A DNA stretch of 12,920 bases from Tannerella sp. (lineage in GTDB: Bacteria > Bacteroidota > Bacteroidia > Bacteroidales > Tannerellaceae), in the NCBI GenBank assembly GCA_031283785.1, contig JAITBC010000378.1:1-12920 (forward strand), written 5' to 3'. This document shows, piece after piece, positions 1-6,714 of this stretch; position 1 is the stretch's first letter; each line of letters opens with the position of its first letter. The position numbers and the translations under genes were made by a program. The notes beneath the pieces are model-generated. The model was given only the letters and a program-made list of their open reading frames with translations, was not told where the DNA came from and did not search any database.

Positions 1-271
1 ACAGGCCGATTACGATTACGAGCAAAACGTAAAAAGTCACAATCTCAGTCAAATAGCCTCCGCCAAAGAAACAGGACGGTCGGAAGTGAAAAGGGAATAT
101 TCAAAAATGATCGAAGAAACAACCAAAGCACTTGAAGAAACAACCAAAGCGCTTGAAGAAAAAGACAAGGCGATAGAAGAAAAAGACAAGGCGATAGAAG
201 AAACAACCAAAGCGCTTGAGGAAAAAGACAAAGAAATAGCAGAATTAAAACGTCTTTTGAAACTTTGTTAA
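1..271 (+). CDS. Rpn-family PD-(D/E)XK recombination-promoting nuclease/transposase, C-terminal part only
   Basis: The reading frame is open from base 2, so the gene begins outside the window and only about 89 C-terminal residues are visible. The early part (ADYDYEQNVKS, then a stretch resembling SAKETGRSEVKREY) resembles the end of the nuclease domain and the helical linker (typically ...D-TAxEEGxEEG...) of Rpn/PDDEXK transposase-like proteins that are abundant in Bacteroidales. From about base 110 on, the protein is a Lys/Glu-rich coiled coil made of 7-residue units (TTKALEE or KDKAIEE), ending in IAELKRLLKLC. Rpn proteins are DNA endonucleases that promote RecA-independent recombination; that role is family knowledge, since the catalytic D/E..K residues lie upstream of the window. 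A GTG at 86 could be taken as a start, but the frame is open further left and matches the family there, so I treat the gene as partial. The downstream lyase starts only 6 bp after the stop. Confidence 0.72.
   Translation, partial: QADYDYEQNVKSHNLSQIASAKETGRSEVKREYSKMIEETTKALEETTKALEEKDKAIEEKDKAIEETTKALEEKDKEIAELKRLLKLC
116..241 (+). repeat. 21-bp tandem repeat (six heptad-coding units)
   Basis: Six contiguous 21-bp units run 116-136, 137-157, 158-178, 179-199, 200-220 and 221-241. Units 1, 2 and 5 encode ETTKALE, units 3 and 4 encode EKDKAIE, and unit 6 encodes EKDKEIA. Units 3 and 4 are identical at the DNA level. Each unit is one coiled-coil heptad, so unit gain or loss would keep the frame and change only coiled-coil length. 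The mixed order (A A B B A B') suggests past duplication or slippage. Confidence 0.9.
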
Positions 272-277
272 ACAAAC

Positions 278-2371
278 ATGATATTAAAAAGATTTACCAT
301 GAGAAAAAATTGTTTCACCGGAACGCTCCTTAAATGCATATTGATTTGTATGTGTATCCCCATGACGCTTTTTGCCCGTCAGTCCGGAGACGTCCCCGGA
401 CAATACTATCTGAGCGTCGCCAAAGATATTCTCAACAGAAAACCGGAACATCCCTATCTGCTGTTCGACAACCAAAGCAGGCAGGCCATTCTGGAGAGGA
501 TTAAAAACGACCCGGAATATGCGCAGATCATGGATTTGCTGCTCCAGCAGGGACGCAGTATCATGTTTAACACGACCGAGCCGCAGAAGGTCTTCAACGA
601 TCCGGCATCGCGATATTACCAGTTGCCGTCGTGGGAATCGTACGTAGGTTTTTATCTGAGCGGAGCGCAGTTGCTTGCCTTCCTTTACCAGATGACGGGC
701 GACGAGGCCTATGCACAAAAGGCGTTTCGCTATGCCGAAAAGTTGTGCGAAATGGAAGGCTGGACGGCCGGCGCACACCGGTTCGACATCATCTATCCGC
801 GAGTGTGGCCATACGGCGCCAAGGACGACGAGGTGGTGTTTACGTTCGACATTTCGACGGGCGACTGTGCCCTAGGACTGGCGCTGGTGTACGACTGGAT
901 TTATCCGGTGATGAACAAAGCCCAGCGCGACCGCATACGGAGCGGATTGTTGGAAAACGCCATCCTGCGTGTGCGAGGAAACTGGGAATATCATTGGTGG
1001 GCTTCGGCCGAAAAATGCAACTGGTCGGCCATCTGCCACGGCGGCGTCGGCCTGGCGGCGCTGGCGCTGCTGACCGAAGACCCTCATCTGATAGACGTTG
1101 TAGCACGCAGTTGCGAAGGTTTCGAGAAAATGACGGCCAATTACGGCGACGACAACGGATGGGCTGAAGGGCGTTCCTACTCCTTCTACGGCATCCGCGA
1201 TGCCGTCGCATTTCCGGATGCCATCAAAAGATTGACCGGTGGAAAAGTCAATCTTTTCGACGTGCCGGGGTGGAAACATCCGGCAGATTTCGCCCTTTTC
1301 GGACTGACGGGCGCTTTCAACGACGGAGCGGCCTCCGGTCCGGTAGGATATTCATATACCTACAACAAGCTGGTAGAAGAGTCACGCGACGAAACAGCCA
1401 TGTACTACCTGCAAACCTACCTGAGCGGCGAACGCCGCTCGCGCAGCATGTGGGAACTTATCTGGCCGCGCCCGACGGACGTCAAGGCAGTGAAACCAAC
1501 CGTCGCCTCCAAATATTTTCCGAGCATCAACTGGGCTTTCATGCGTAAGGATTTCGACGAAGGAGTGCAGGTAGCCGTGAAATGCGCCCCGGCCGACGAT
1601 CCGCACCATGGACATCTCGACGCCGGTTCGTTCATCCTCACGTGGCATGACGACATCATCGTGGGCGAGGTGGAGCAGCGTTTCTATGACCAGTTTTTCT
1701 TCAACGACGTACGCTTCGACTACCTGTACGTGCGCAGTCTCGGACATAACGTGGTGCATGTGAACGGCGAAGAGCAAATGATCGCCAAACGCAAGGATCA
1801 GCCCTGGCTCGAAGGAACAGGCGGAAAAATCGACCGCTTCGAAACCTCTCCCGGCTACGATTATACCACCATGGACGCTACCAAGGCATATCCGGGCAAA
1901 CACTTGAAACGATGGAAACGCACCATAGCGCTCGACAAGGAAAACGACATCGTACTCGTACTCGACCGTGTAACCTGCGCTAAAGGCGACAGGATCGACG
2001 CGCTGTTCCATCCCGTGGCCACCGCAACGGTGAACGACGACGGGACGGTCGGCTTCGTCGGGAAAATCCGTCAGACACGGATGGAGATGCAGCCCCTGGT
2101 CAATACGCCGTTCAGCCTGACCCGGCAAACGCAGTACACCGTCCGCGTAGTGAAGGACGACCCCGTACAGGCTATTCCCTGCATCTTCCTCACCCTCCGT
2201 GCGCCTTCCGCCGAAACGGTCATTGGAACGGCGTTCTATCCCGACAAACTGAAAGGACTCAATATTTCTCTGGATGAAAACGGGAAGAACCCTGTCATCC
2301 GCTATATGATAAAAGGAAAGACGTATACGTATGAATTTGCGGAAAATGAAGTGACATTCTCTAAAGAATGA
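278..2371 (+). CDS. secreted heparinase II/III-family polysaccharide lyase
   Basis: The 697-residue product has the layout of heparinase II/III-type lyases: signal peptide, alpha/alpha-toroid domain (about residues 50-380) and C-terminal beta-sandwich domain (about 405-690). Family motifs visible are NWSAICHGG (248-256), the GWxEGxxYxxY box at 294-304 that supplies the catalytic Tyr, HHGHLDAGSF (443-452) that opens the beta-sandwich Hepar_II_III domain, and a HNVVHVNG segment just after it. Such enzymes cleave uronic-acid polysaccharides by beta-elimination; heparin-like or alginate-like substrates cannot be told apart here. Residues 9-33 form a signal peptide, with probable cleavage near LFA/RQ. 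ATG 278 gives an eight-residue extension before MRKN; ATG 299 would give a more ordinary signal peptide, so the start is uncertain. The gene lies 6 bp after the Rpn stop, without a clear promoter of its own. Its centre is strikingly G+C-rich (45 of 60 bases in 1021-1080) compared with neighbours. No sulfatase or SusC/D gene is nearby. Confidence 0.88.
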   Translation: MILKRFTMRKNCFTGTLLKCILICMCIPMTLFARQSGDVPGQYYLSVAKDILNRKPEHPYLLFDNQSRQAILERIKNDPEYAQIMDLLLQQGRSIMFNTTEPQKVFNDPASRYYQLPSWESYVGFYLSGAQLLAFLYQMTGDEAYAQKAFRYAEKLCEMEGWTAGAHRFDIIYPRVWPYGAKDDEVVFTFDISTGDCALGLALVYDWIYPVMNKAQRDRIRSGLLENAILRVRGNWEYHWWASAEKCNWSAICHGGVGLAALALLTEDPHLIDVVARSCEGFEKMTANYGDDNGWAEGRSYSFYGIRDAVAFPDAIKRLTGGKVNLFDVPGWKHPADFALFGLTGAFNDGAASGPVGYSYTYNKLVEESRDETAMYYLQTYLSGERRSRSMWELIWPRPTDVKAVKPTVASKYFPSINWAFMRKDFDEGVQVAVKCAPADDPHHGHLDAGSFILTWHDDIIVGEVEQRFYDQFFFNDVRFDYLYVRSLGHNVVHVNGEEQMIAKRKDQPWLEGTGGKIDRFETSPGYDYTTMDATKAYPGKHLKRWKRTIALDKENDIVLVLDRVTCAKGDRIDALFHPVATATVNDDGTVGFVGKIRQTRMEMQPLVNTPFSLTRQTQYTVRVVKDDPVQAIPCIFLTLRAPSAETVIGTAFYPDKLKGLNISLDENGKNPVIRYMIKGKTYTYEFAENEVTFSKE

Positions 2372-2379
2372 AACAATTT

Positions 2380-2435
2380 CTCCCGGGCAAAGCATTGCTT
2401 AGTAATTAAAAACAACGTTTCACCCGGGAGTTTTT
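2380..2435 (+). terminator. terminator-like hairpin after the lyase gene
   Basis: CTCCCGGG (2380-2387) pairs perfectly with CCCGGGAG (2423-2430), directly followed by five T (2431-2435). The 35-base loop contains a small AAGC/GCTT hairpin (2390-2400). The 8-bp G+C-rich stem plus T-tract, placed 8 bp after the lyase stop and facing a convergent gene, fits an intrinsic terminator, though the loop is long. Confidence 0.6.
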
Positions 2436-2465
2436 CCCGACAACCGGCATATTTTGAAGGAAATA

Positions 2466-2735
2466 TTATTTCTTGTCGGCAGCAGCTTTTACACTTTCTG
2501 CACTGCAAGCTTTCTTTTCTCCATCTTTCGCTTGCTGACAGCATTTCTTTTCGGCTTCTTTTTTGCAACATTCTTTAGCCTCTTTCTTTTCAGCGGTAGC
2601 TTTAGCTTCCGTCTTGCAACACTGTTCCGTTTTCGGACTTTCTTTCTTTGTCTTACCGTCTTTTGCGTTCACATTTACCGCCAAACTCATGGCTGCCATA
2701 AAAATCACTCCTAAAATCACCTTTTTCATAATCAT
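2466..2735 (-). CDS. small exported Cys/Lys-rich protein with CC pairs
   Basis: The product has 89 residues. Residues 1-24 form a signal peptide (MIMKKVILGV, hydrophobic core, cleavage after VNA). The mature part is almost entirely Lys, Glu, Ala and Cys, with three vicinal cysteine pairs (C39-C40 in QCCK, C56-C57 in ECCKK, C65-C66 in KCCQQ) and a single C77 (ACS). The repeated CCK/CCQ spacing inside Lys/Glu-rich helix-like sequence suggests a metal-binding or thiol-redox role in the periplasm, but this is inference; I do not recognise a named family. ATG at 2729 (MKKVILG) is an equally good start, because the first two codons add nothing to the signal peptide. The gene converges on the lyase and has its own AT-rich upstream region, so it is probably monocistronic. 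The G+C-poor, A-rich composition differs sharply from the lyase. Confidence 0.75.
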   Translation of the reverse strand: MIMKKVILGVIFMAAMSLAVNVNAKDGKTKKESPKTEQCCKTEAKATAEKKEAKECCKKEAEKKCCQQAKDGEKKACSAESVKAAADKK

Positions 2736-3083
2736 TTCGTTTTAAAAAGTTTATAATAATACAATTCCGATAAAGTTCGGATAAAATTTACGTGTCAAAG
2801 AAAAACATTTTTCCCTGAAAAAAATCATGTTTTCAGGAAAATTAGATATTTTGCTTCCGTTTTTTGTTTTTTTAGCGTTATTCCCATAATTTTTCAACAC
2901 TTCTGAAACTTTCAACATCTCCGAAATTTTCAATATTCTCCATTATAAATCAACATTTTTTCTCGCAAGATTTCTTCCTGCCGGAAAAGACATGAAACTT
3001 CAATATCGCATAATTTATATCGCTAAATCATTCCCATTTCAAAAAAATTACTTATGTTTGCCTGCTGTTAGAAGAAAAACGAG
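2736..3083. other. AT-rich divergent intergenic region with inverted and tandem repeats
   Basis: This 348-base spacer separates the divergent Cys-rich gene and sufS. It contains a hairpin (arms 2809-2821 and 2830-2841, TTTTCCCTGAAAA against TTTTCAGGAAAA with one bulge), two imperfect direct repeats ending GATAAA (2765-2785), and three imperfect 18-bp repeats (2891-2908, 2909-2926, 2927-2944) with core TTTCAACAnnTCnGAAA. The sufS promoter box lies at its right end. I see no convincing protein or tRNA; a 60-codon minus-strand frame at 2751-2933 lacks family features. Confidence 0.6.
3053..3060 (+). promoter_or_regulatory. Bacteroides-type -7 box upstream of sufS
   Basis: TATGTTTG matches the Bacteroidetes TAnnTTTG consensus and lies 23 bases before the sufS ATG. 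No good TTTG -33 element sits 19-21 bases upstream (the region reads CATTCCC), so the call rests on the -7 box and its position. Confidence 0.5.
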
Positions 3084-4295
3084 ATGGACATAAACAAAAT
3101 AAGAAACGATTTTCCGATCCTGCATCGCACGGTATACGGTAAACCTTTAGTTTATCTTGACAATACGGCGACCACTCAGAAGCCGCGTTGCGTTGTGGAA
3201 AAGATTACCGAGGAATATTATAATGTAAACGCCAATATACACCGTGGCGTACATTTCCTGAGTCAGCAGGCTACGGAAGCTCATGAAAACGCCCGTTGCA
3301 CGATACGGAAATTCATAAACGCAGGCAAGCCCGAAGAGATTATTTTCACGCGCGGAACAACGGAATCCATTAATCTTATCGCATCCTGTTTCACTTATGA
3401 ATGCATGGCGCCGGGCGACGAAGTCATCATTTCGGCCATGGAACATCATTCGAACATCGTACCGTGGCAGATTCAAGCGGCACGGCGGAACATCGTAATC
3501 AAAGTCATCCCTGTCAACGAAACCGGAGAACTTGATATGAAAGTTTTCGTAAAACTGTTCTCTCCGAAAACGCGGCTGGTATCCGTAACGCATATCTCCA
3601 ATGTACTCGGCACAATCAACCCTGTTGAAGAAATTATCAACATCGCACATGCACATAATGTTCCGGTGCTAATCGACGGGGCGCAGGCCGTAGCGCATCA
3701 GAATGTGGACGTACAGGCGCTGGATGTCGACTTTTACACTTTTTCGGGGCATAAAATTTACGGCCCGACAGGAATCGGCGTCCTCTACGGCAAAGAAAAA
3801 TGGTTAGACAAAATACCCCCATATCAGGGTGGCGGGGAGATGATCGCTTCCGTTTCGTTCGAACAAACGAAATTCAACGATTTGCCTTTCAAATTCGAGG
3901 CGGGCACACCGGACTATGTCGGCAGTACGGCGCTTGCGGTCGCCCTGGATTACGTAAATAACATCGGGCTTCCCGACATTGCGAAACATGAAGGCGAACT
4001 GTTACGGTATGCAACGGAACAGTTGATGACAATAGAAGGAATACGTATCTTCGGAAATTCGCCCTGTAAAAACGGAATTATCTCATTCTTAATCAACAAC
4101 ATCCATCACTACGATACGGGAATACTGTTAGACCGCCTCGGCATAGCCGTACGAACGGGGCATCATTGCGCCGAACCGCTCATGCATGTACTCGGCATCG
4201 AAGGTACGGTCAGAGCCTCTTTCGCCCTTTACAACACAAAAGAGGAAACAGACACATTAATTGCAGGTATTAAAAAAGTCATTGACATGTTTTGA
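3084..4295 (+). CDS. sufS: cysteine desulfurase, SufS type (PLP)
   Basis: The 403-residue product is a group II NifS-like cysteine desulfurase. It takes sulfur from L-cysteine as an enzyme persulfide and passes it to SufE/SufU or the SufBCD scaffold for Fe-S cluster assembly in the cytoplasm. Diagnostic features are NTATTQKP near residue 27, the [10 protein letters not shown] segment, [11 protein letters not shown], the PLP-binding SGHK (Lys224), the GGGEMI loop, and the [10 protein letters not shown] motif carrying catalytic Cys362; RxGHHCA is typical of SufS rather than IscS. Length is normal (about 405). The start ATG is supported by the promoter box 23 bases upstream and by the family N-terminus (IRNDFPIL). 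Unusually, sufB, sufC and sufD are not adjacent; instead rnhB follows after 7 bp, presumably as a two-gene operon. The suf scaffold genes could lie just outside or elsewhere. Confidence 0.95.
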   Translation: MDINKIRNDFPILHRTVYGKPLVYLDNTATTQKPRCVVEKITEEYYNVNANIHRGVHFLSQQATEAHENARCTIRKFINAGKPEEIIFTRGTTESINLIASCFTYECMAPGDEVIISAMEHHSNIVPWQIQAARRNIVIKVIPVNETGELDMKVFVKLFSPKTRLVSVTHISNVLGTINPVEEIINIAHAHNVPVLIDGAQAVAHQNVDVQALDVDFYTFSGHKIYGPTGIGVLYGKEKWLDKIPPYQGGGEMIASVSFEQTKFNDLPFKFEAGTPDYVGSTALAVALDYVNNIGLPDIAKHEGELLRYATEQLMTIEGIRIFGNSPCKNGIISFLINNIHHYDTGILLDRLGIAVRTGHHCAEPLMHVLGIEGTVRASFALYNTKEETDTLIAGIKKVIDMF

Positions 4296-4302
4296 CAAAA
4301 CC

Positions 4303-4911
4303 ATGCTGTTACCCTATCTGAAAAAAGAACGTACTGAAGCGGGATGCGATGAGGCGGGACGGGGATGTCTCGCCGGCGCCGTTTATGCCGCAGCCGTTAT
4401 TCTCCCTCCGGAGTTCCGCAACGAGAATCTTAACGACAGCAAGCAACTGACGGAAAAACAACGCGAAACTCTACGTCCCATAATAGAAAACGAAGCCATA
4501 GCATGGGCTATCGGCATTGCGACACCGGAAGAAATCGACCGTATAAACATACTGAATGCGTCATTTCTGGCTATGCACCGGGCTATAAAACAGCTTCAGG
4601 TTGCGCCGGAACATTTGCTTATTGACGGAAACCGTTTCACGCCCTACCCCGATATCCCACATACGACGATCGTCAAAGGCGACGGCAAATACCTGTCTAT
4701 CGCCGCCGCATCCATACTTGCCAAAACGCATCGCGATGAATACATGGACTCTTTAAACGACAAATATCCCGCTTATGCATGGAATAAGAACAAAGGATAC
4801 CCGACAAAAGCCCACCGCGACGCCATCCGCATGCATGGGACAACACCCTGTCACCGCAAATCATTTACCCTGCTACCGCCAACGCAGTTGATGTTGGATT
4901 TTGATTCATAG
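4303..4911 (+). CDS. rnhB: ribonuclease HII
   Basis: The product has 202 residues counted from ATG 4303. RNase HII cuts the RNA strand of RNA/DNA hybrids and starts removal of single misincorporated ribonucleotides from chromosomal DNA. Visible motifs are [16 protein letters not shown] (catalytic D16, E17), [15 protein letters not shown] (third acidic residue), [18 protein letters not shown] and THRDEYM (fourth acidic residue). These complete the DEDD metal-binding set and the GRG substrate-recognition motif. I chose ATG 4303 over an in-frame TTG at 4261, because the latter would overlap sufS by 35 bases and adds sequence not seen in the family; MLLPYL is also the common Bacteroidales N-terminus. 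The gene starts 7 bp after the sufS stop, so co-transcription and coupling are likely. No clear terminator follows; the next sequence is IS debris. Confidence 0.95.
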   Translation: MLLPYLKKERTEAGCDEAGRGCLAGAVYAAAVILPPEFRNENLNDSKQLTEKQRETLRPIIENEAIAWAIGIATPEEIDRINILNASFLAMHRAIKQLQVAPEHLLIDGNRFTPYPDIPHTTIVKGDGKYLSIAAASILAKTHRDEYMDSLNDKYPAYAWNKNKGYPTKAHRDAIRMHGTTPCHRKSFTLLPPTQLMLDFDS

Positions 4912-4919
4912 TCTTTAAT

Positions 4920-5158
4920 TAGGGTCTGCTGAAAAACTACCAAAGTCGTGCAAATAAGCGCAGAAAGTATTATCTTTGTCGGAAAAAATGCAAGAAAAAA
5001 TGACGGGGGAACGCAAAAGTCGTGCCTTTAATCCCGCCTGCCAAAGCACGCGGCAGATGGTTTTGTCCTAATTCGAGACACCGTCTGAGCAGACGCTGAC
5101 CCCCGATAATCGTTGGGTAGTGTTGACAAAATTGATACCGTAGGATGATATACTATGC
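4920..5158 (+). pseudogene. degraded N-terminal fragment of an IS5/IS1182-like transposase
   Basis: From ATG 4988 the frame reads MQEKMTGERKSRAFNPACQS, continues to an in-frame TAA (5069-5071), then FETPSEQTLTPDNRWVVLTK, LIP, and TAG (5141-5143) where DDE transposases of this type have the Trp of IPWDD. The FETPxEQxLxPDNRWVxLxxxIPW-DD pattern is the start of IS5/IS1182-group transposases common in Bacteroidales; the exact family is my recollection, not a search. Two nonsense codons and loss of everything after IPWDD make it a fossil. A TATCTTTG box (4971-4978) sits 9 bases before the ATG, and the upstream GGGTCTGCTGAAAAAC (from 4922) resembles an IS terminal sequence. A 10-bp direct repeat AAAGTCGTGC occurs at 4942-4951 and 5016-5025. 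Confidence 0.55.
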
Positions 5159-5177
5159 CCGGTTATAAACTGCATTA

Positions 5178-5587
5178 TCATAGAGCCTGAAAATTCAATG
5201 CTAACAGCGTACTCAAGTCTCTTTTGTTTCCGTGATTAACAGTTTTCAGTAACGACCTGTTTATTGCCTCTTTGAAATTCTTAAAAGTTTCATAATACCG
5301 ACAGTTTAAACAGTCTTTCTTTGTCCATTTCCACAGCCTTTCGATGATATTCAAGTTTGGACTGTATGAGGGTAAAAACAACGAGTGTTTTGTCCAAAAA
5401 TGCTCGCTGTTCGTTTTTTTTCCTCCGTCAATGCCCTGTCAGGCACTGAACCAACCTTCCTGAATCTGAAATTCAGCGATTTCAGGAATTTTCTCACTTG
5501 GGTCTCTCCACGTTCAAGCCCCGTCAGTTCCCTGATTTTTGCTGACGCTTCGCCTGTCGAACGGGTAGGATGTGCTCTAAATACTTT
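5178..5587 (-). pseudogene. internally deleted IS630-family transposase
   Basis: Two parts of one IS630 transposase lie in order on the minus strand in different frames. The N-terminal part (5587 down to about 5411) encodes FRAHPTRSTGEASAKIRELT, GLERGETQVRKFLKSLNFRF, RKVGSVPDRALTEEKKR, the usual helix-turn-helix region. The C-terminal part (about 5400 to 5178) encodes LFLPSYSPNLNIIERLWKW, the DDE box with the catalytic Glu, then TKKDCLNCRYYETF and the end ALNFQAL followed by TGA. The stretch with both catalytic Asp residues is missing, and the join around 5400-5412 changes frame. About 410 bp remain of an ORF normally near 1 kb. The element is therefore dead unless complemented, and its 5' boundary abuts an IS1595 fossil. 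Confidence 0.75.
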
Positions 5588-5714
5588 TCACGACGTCAAA
5601 CCGGAGTTCCCGCAGAAATGTCTTGACGAGTTCTGCTACAAATTTAATAGACGATACTTCGGCGAGGCGCTTTTCAACAGGTTGCTCGTGACTTGCGTGA
5701 GTTACAAAAAATGA
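5583..5714 (+). pseudogene. C-terminal fragment of an IS1595-family transposase
   Basis: The last 43 codons before TGA 5712-5714 encode TFHDVKPEFPQKCLDEFCYK followed by FNRRYFGEALFNRLL and VTCVSYKK. LDEFCYRFNRR...FxRLL is the conserved C-terminus of IS1595 (ISXO2-like) transposases. The same frame stays open leftwards to 5385, but there it only overlaps the opposite-strand IS630 sequence and looks non-coding. The catalytic domain is absent, so this is a truncated remnant. The join with the IS630 fragment lies around 5581-5588, where the two homologies meet or overlap by a few bases. Confidence 0.75.
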
Positions 5715-5765
5715 ATTCAGGTATATATGCCGATAATAATATAAATTTATATGCGTCAGCCCTGA

Positions 5766-5813
5766 ACATTTTTATCGGTTTGTGTGGTATGTCGAAAATT
5801 TCATGTATATTTG
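5766..5813 (+). promoter_or_regulatory. repeated 48-bp promoter-like element, copy 1 (esterase)
   Basis: The 48-bp sequence is matched at 44 positions by a copy on the minus strand upstream of ruvC (12450-12497). It ends in TATATTTG (5806-5813), a match to the Bacteroidetes -7 box TAnnTTTG, 31 bases before the esterase ATG. A TTTG (5779-5782) lies 23 bases upstream of the -7 box, slightly longer than the usual 19-21; TGTG two bases on would fit 21. It probably drives the esterase gene. A TATAAATTT motif at 5740-5748 also has a counterpart upstream of copy 2. Confidence 0.6.
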
Positions 5814-5844
5814 CGAAATCATTAATCATTAATTAAAACTACCC

Positions 5845-6714
5845 ATGAAACGATATCTATTTATTATTGCCGGACTGATCATTATCAGCAATTTGGCCAT
5901 CGCGCAAACCGGCACGATCTATGAAACGCGAACCGTGAAAAGCGAGATTCTTAAAGCTGAGCGTAAATATGCAATTTACCTGCCGCCGGGCTATGACGGG
6001 ACAGACCGCAGTTATCCGGTCTTATATCTGTTGCATGGCGCCGGGGACGACCATACGGGATGGGTCCAGTTCGGACAGGTGCAACATATTGCCGACAAAG
6101 CGATTGCCTGCGGTACGGCCGGCCCTATGATCATCGTTATGCCCGATGCAAACACCGGCAGACGTGGATATTTCAACGACATAAAGGGAGATTTTAATTA
6201 CGAAGATTTTTTCTTTAAAGAACTTATCCCGCATATTGAAAAAACATACCGAGTGAAAAGTGAGCGACGCTACCGCGCCGTTTCCGGTTTGTCAATGGGA
6301 GGAGGAGGAACTATTTTCTATTCATTGCACCATCCCGAATTATTTGCTGCGGCAGCGCCTTTGAGTGCGGCGACAGGAAGTTGGACGCCGGAGCAGCATA
6401 AAGAACGGCTGGGAAATTCATCCGGAATAACGGACGCTGCAATAGAAGAACATTTCAAACGCCACAGTATAGAAGGAATAATTAACAGCGCATCGGAAGA
6501 CGAACTCAAACAAATCAAAAGCATACGCTGGTATATAAGCTGCGGGGACGACGATTTTCTTTACGAAGGAAACGCACGTATGCACATCGCCTTCAGGAAG
6601 AACGAAATATCTCATGAATACAGAGTTAAAGACGGCGGACATACATGGACATACTGGCGAATGGAACTTCCGACAGTCCTCGAATTTGTTTCAAAATCGT
6701 TTATGCAACACTAA
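5845..6714 (+). CDS. secreted CE1/esterase-D-like alpha/beta hydrolase
   Basis: The 289-residue product is an exported alpha/beta-hydrolase of the putative esterase family (PF00756, which includes CE1 acetyl-xylan and feruloyl esterases and enterochelin-esterase-like proteins). Residues 1-20 are a signal peptide with cleavage at AIA/QT. The fold markers are YAIYLPPGYD (42-51), YPVLYLLHGAGDDHTGW (57-73, oxyanion-hole region), IIVMPDA (96-102), the nucleophile elbow GLSMGG (Ser150), CGDDDFL (acid among Asp235-237) and DGGHTWTYW (His266). The triad is thus complete. Likely substrates are acetyl, feruloyl or related esters on plant or host glycans, which is inference. The gene appears to be transcribed alone from the repeated promoter-like element just upstream, with IS fossils on its left side. 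The facing gene on its right is the EF-G paralog. Confidence 0.88.
   Translation: MKRYLFIIAGLIIISNLAIAQTGTIYETRTVKSEILKAERKYAIYLPPGYDGTDRSYPVLYLLHGAGDDHTGWVQFGQVQHIADKAIACGTAGPMIIVMPDANTGRRGYFNDIKGDFNYEDFFFKELIPHIEKTYRVKSERRYRAVSGLSMGGGGTIFYSLHHPELFAAAAPLSAATGSWTPEQHKERLGNSSGITDAAIEEHFKRHSIEGIINSASEDELKQIKSIRWYISCGDDDFLYEGNARMHIAFRKNEISHEYRVKDGGHTWTYWRMELPTVLEFVSKSFMQH

Noticed and set aside
116..241. CRISPR-like repeats
   Set aside because: The 21-bp units are directly adjacent without spacers and encode coiled-coil heptads, so this is a tandem repeat. No CRISPR array or cas gene is seen in the window.
278..2371. A polysaccharide utilisation locus around the lyase and esterase
   Set aside because: No SusC/SusD, sulfatase, glycoside hydrolase cluster or hybrid two-component regulator is present, and the two genes are 3.5 kb apart with housekeeping genes and IS debris between.
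1382..2395. Long antisense open frame (337 codons) on the minus strand
   Set aside because: It is the shadow of the G+C-rich lyase gene, which has full family motifs on the plus strand. The antisense product has no recognisable domain.
2751..2933. 60-codon minus-strand frame upstream of the Cys-rich gene
   Set aside because: Its start merely reads through the 18-bp repeats and a hairpin. It is AT-rich, has no family features, and sits where the promoter of the Cys-rich gene is expected.
4303..4911. Start of rnhB at TTG 4261
   Set aside because: It would overlap sufS by 35 bases and add sequence not found in RNase HII; ATG 4303 gives the standard N-terminus.
5385..5714. A single 109-residue plus-strand protein
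   Set aside because: Only the last 43 residues look like an IS1595 transposase. The earlier part lies opposite the IS630 coding sequence and reads as non-coding.
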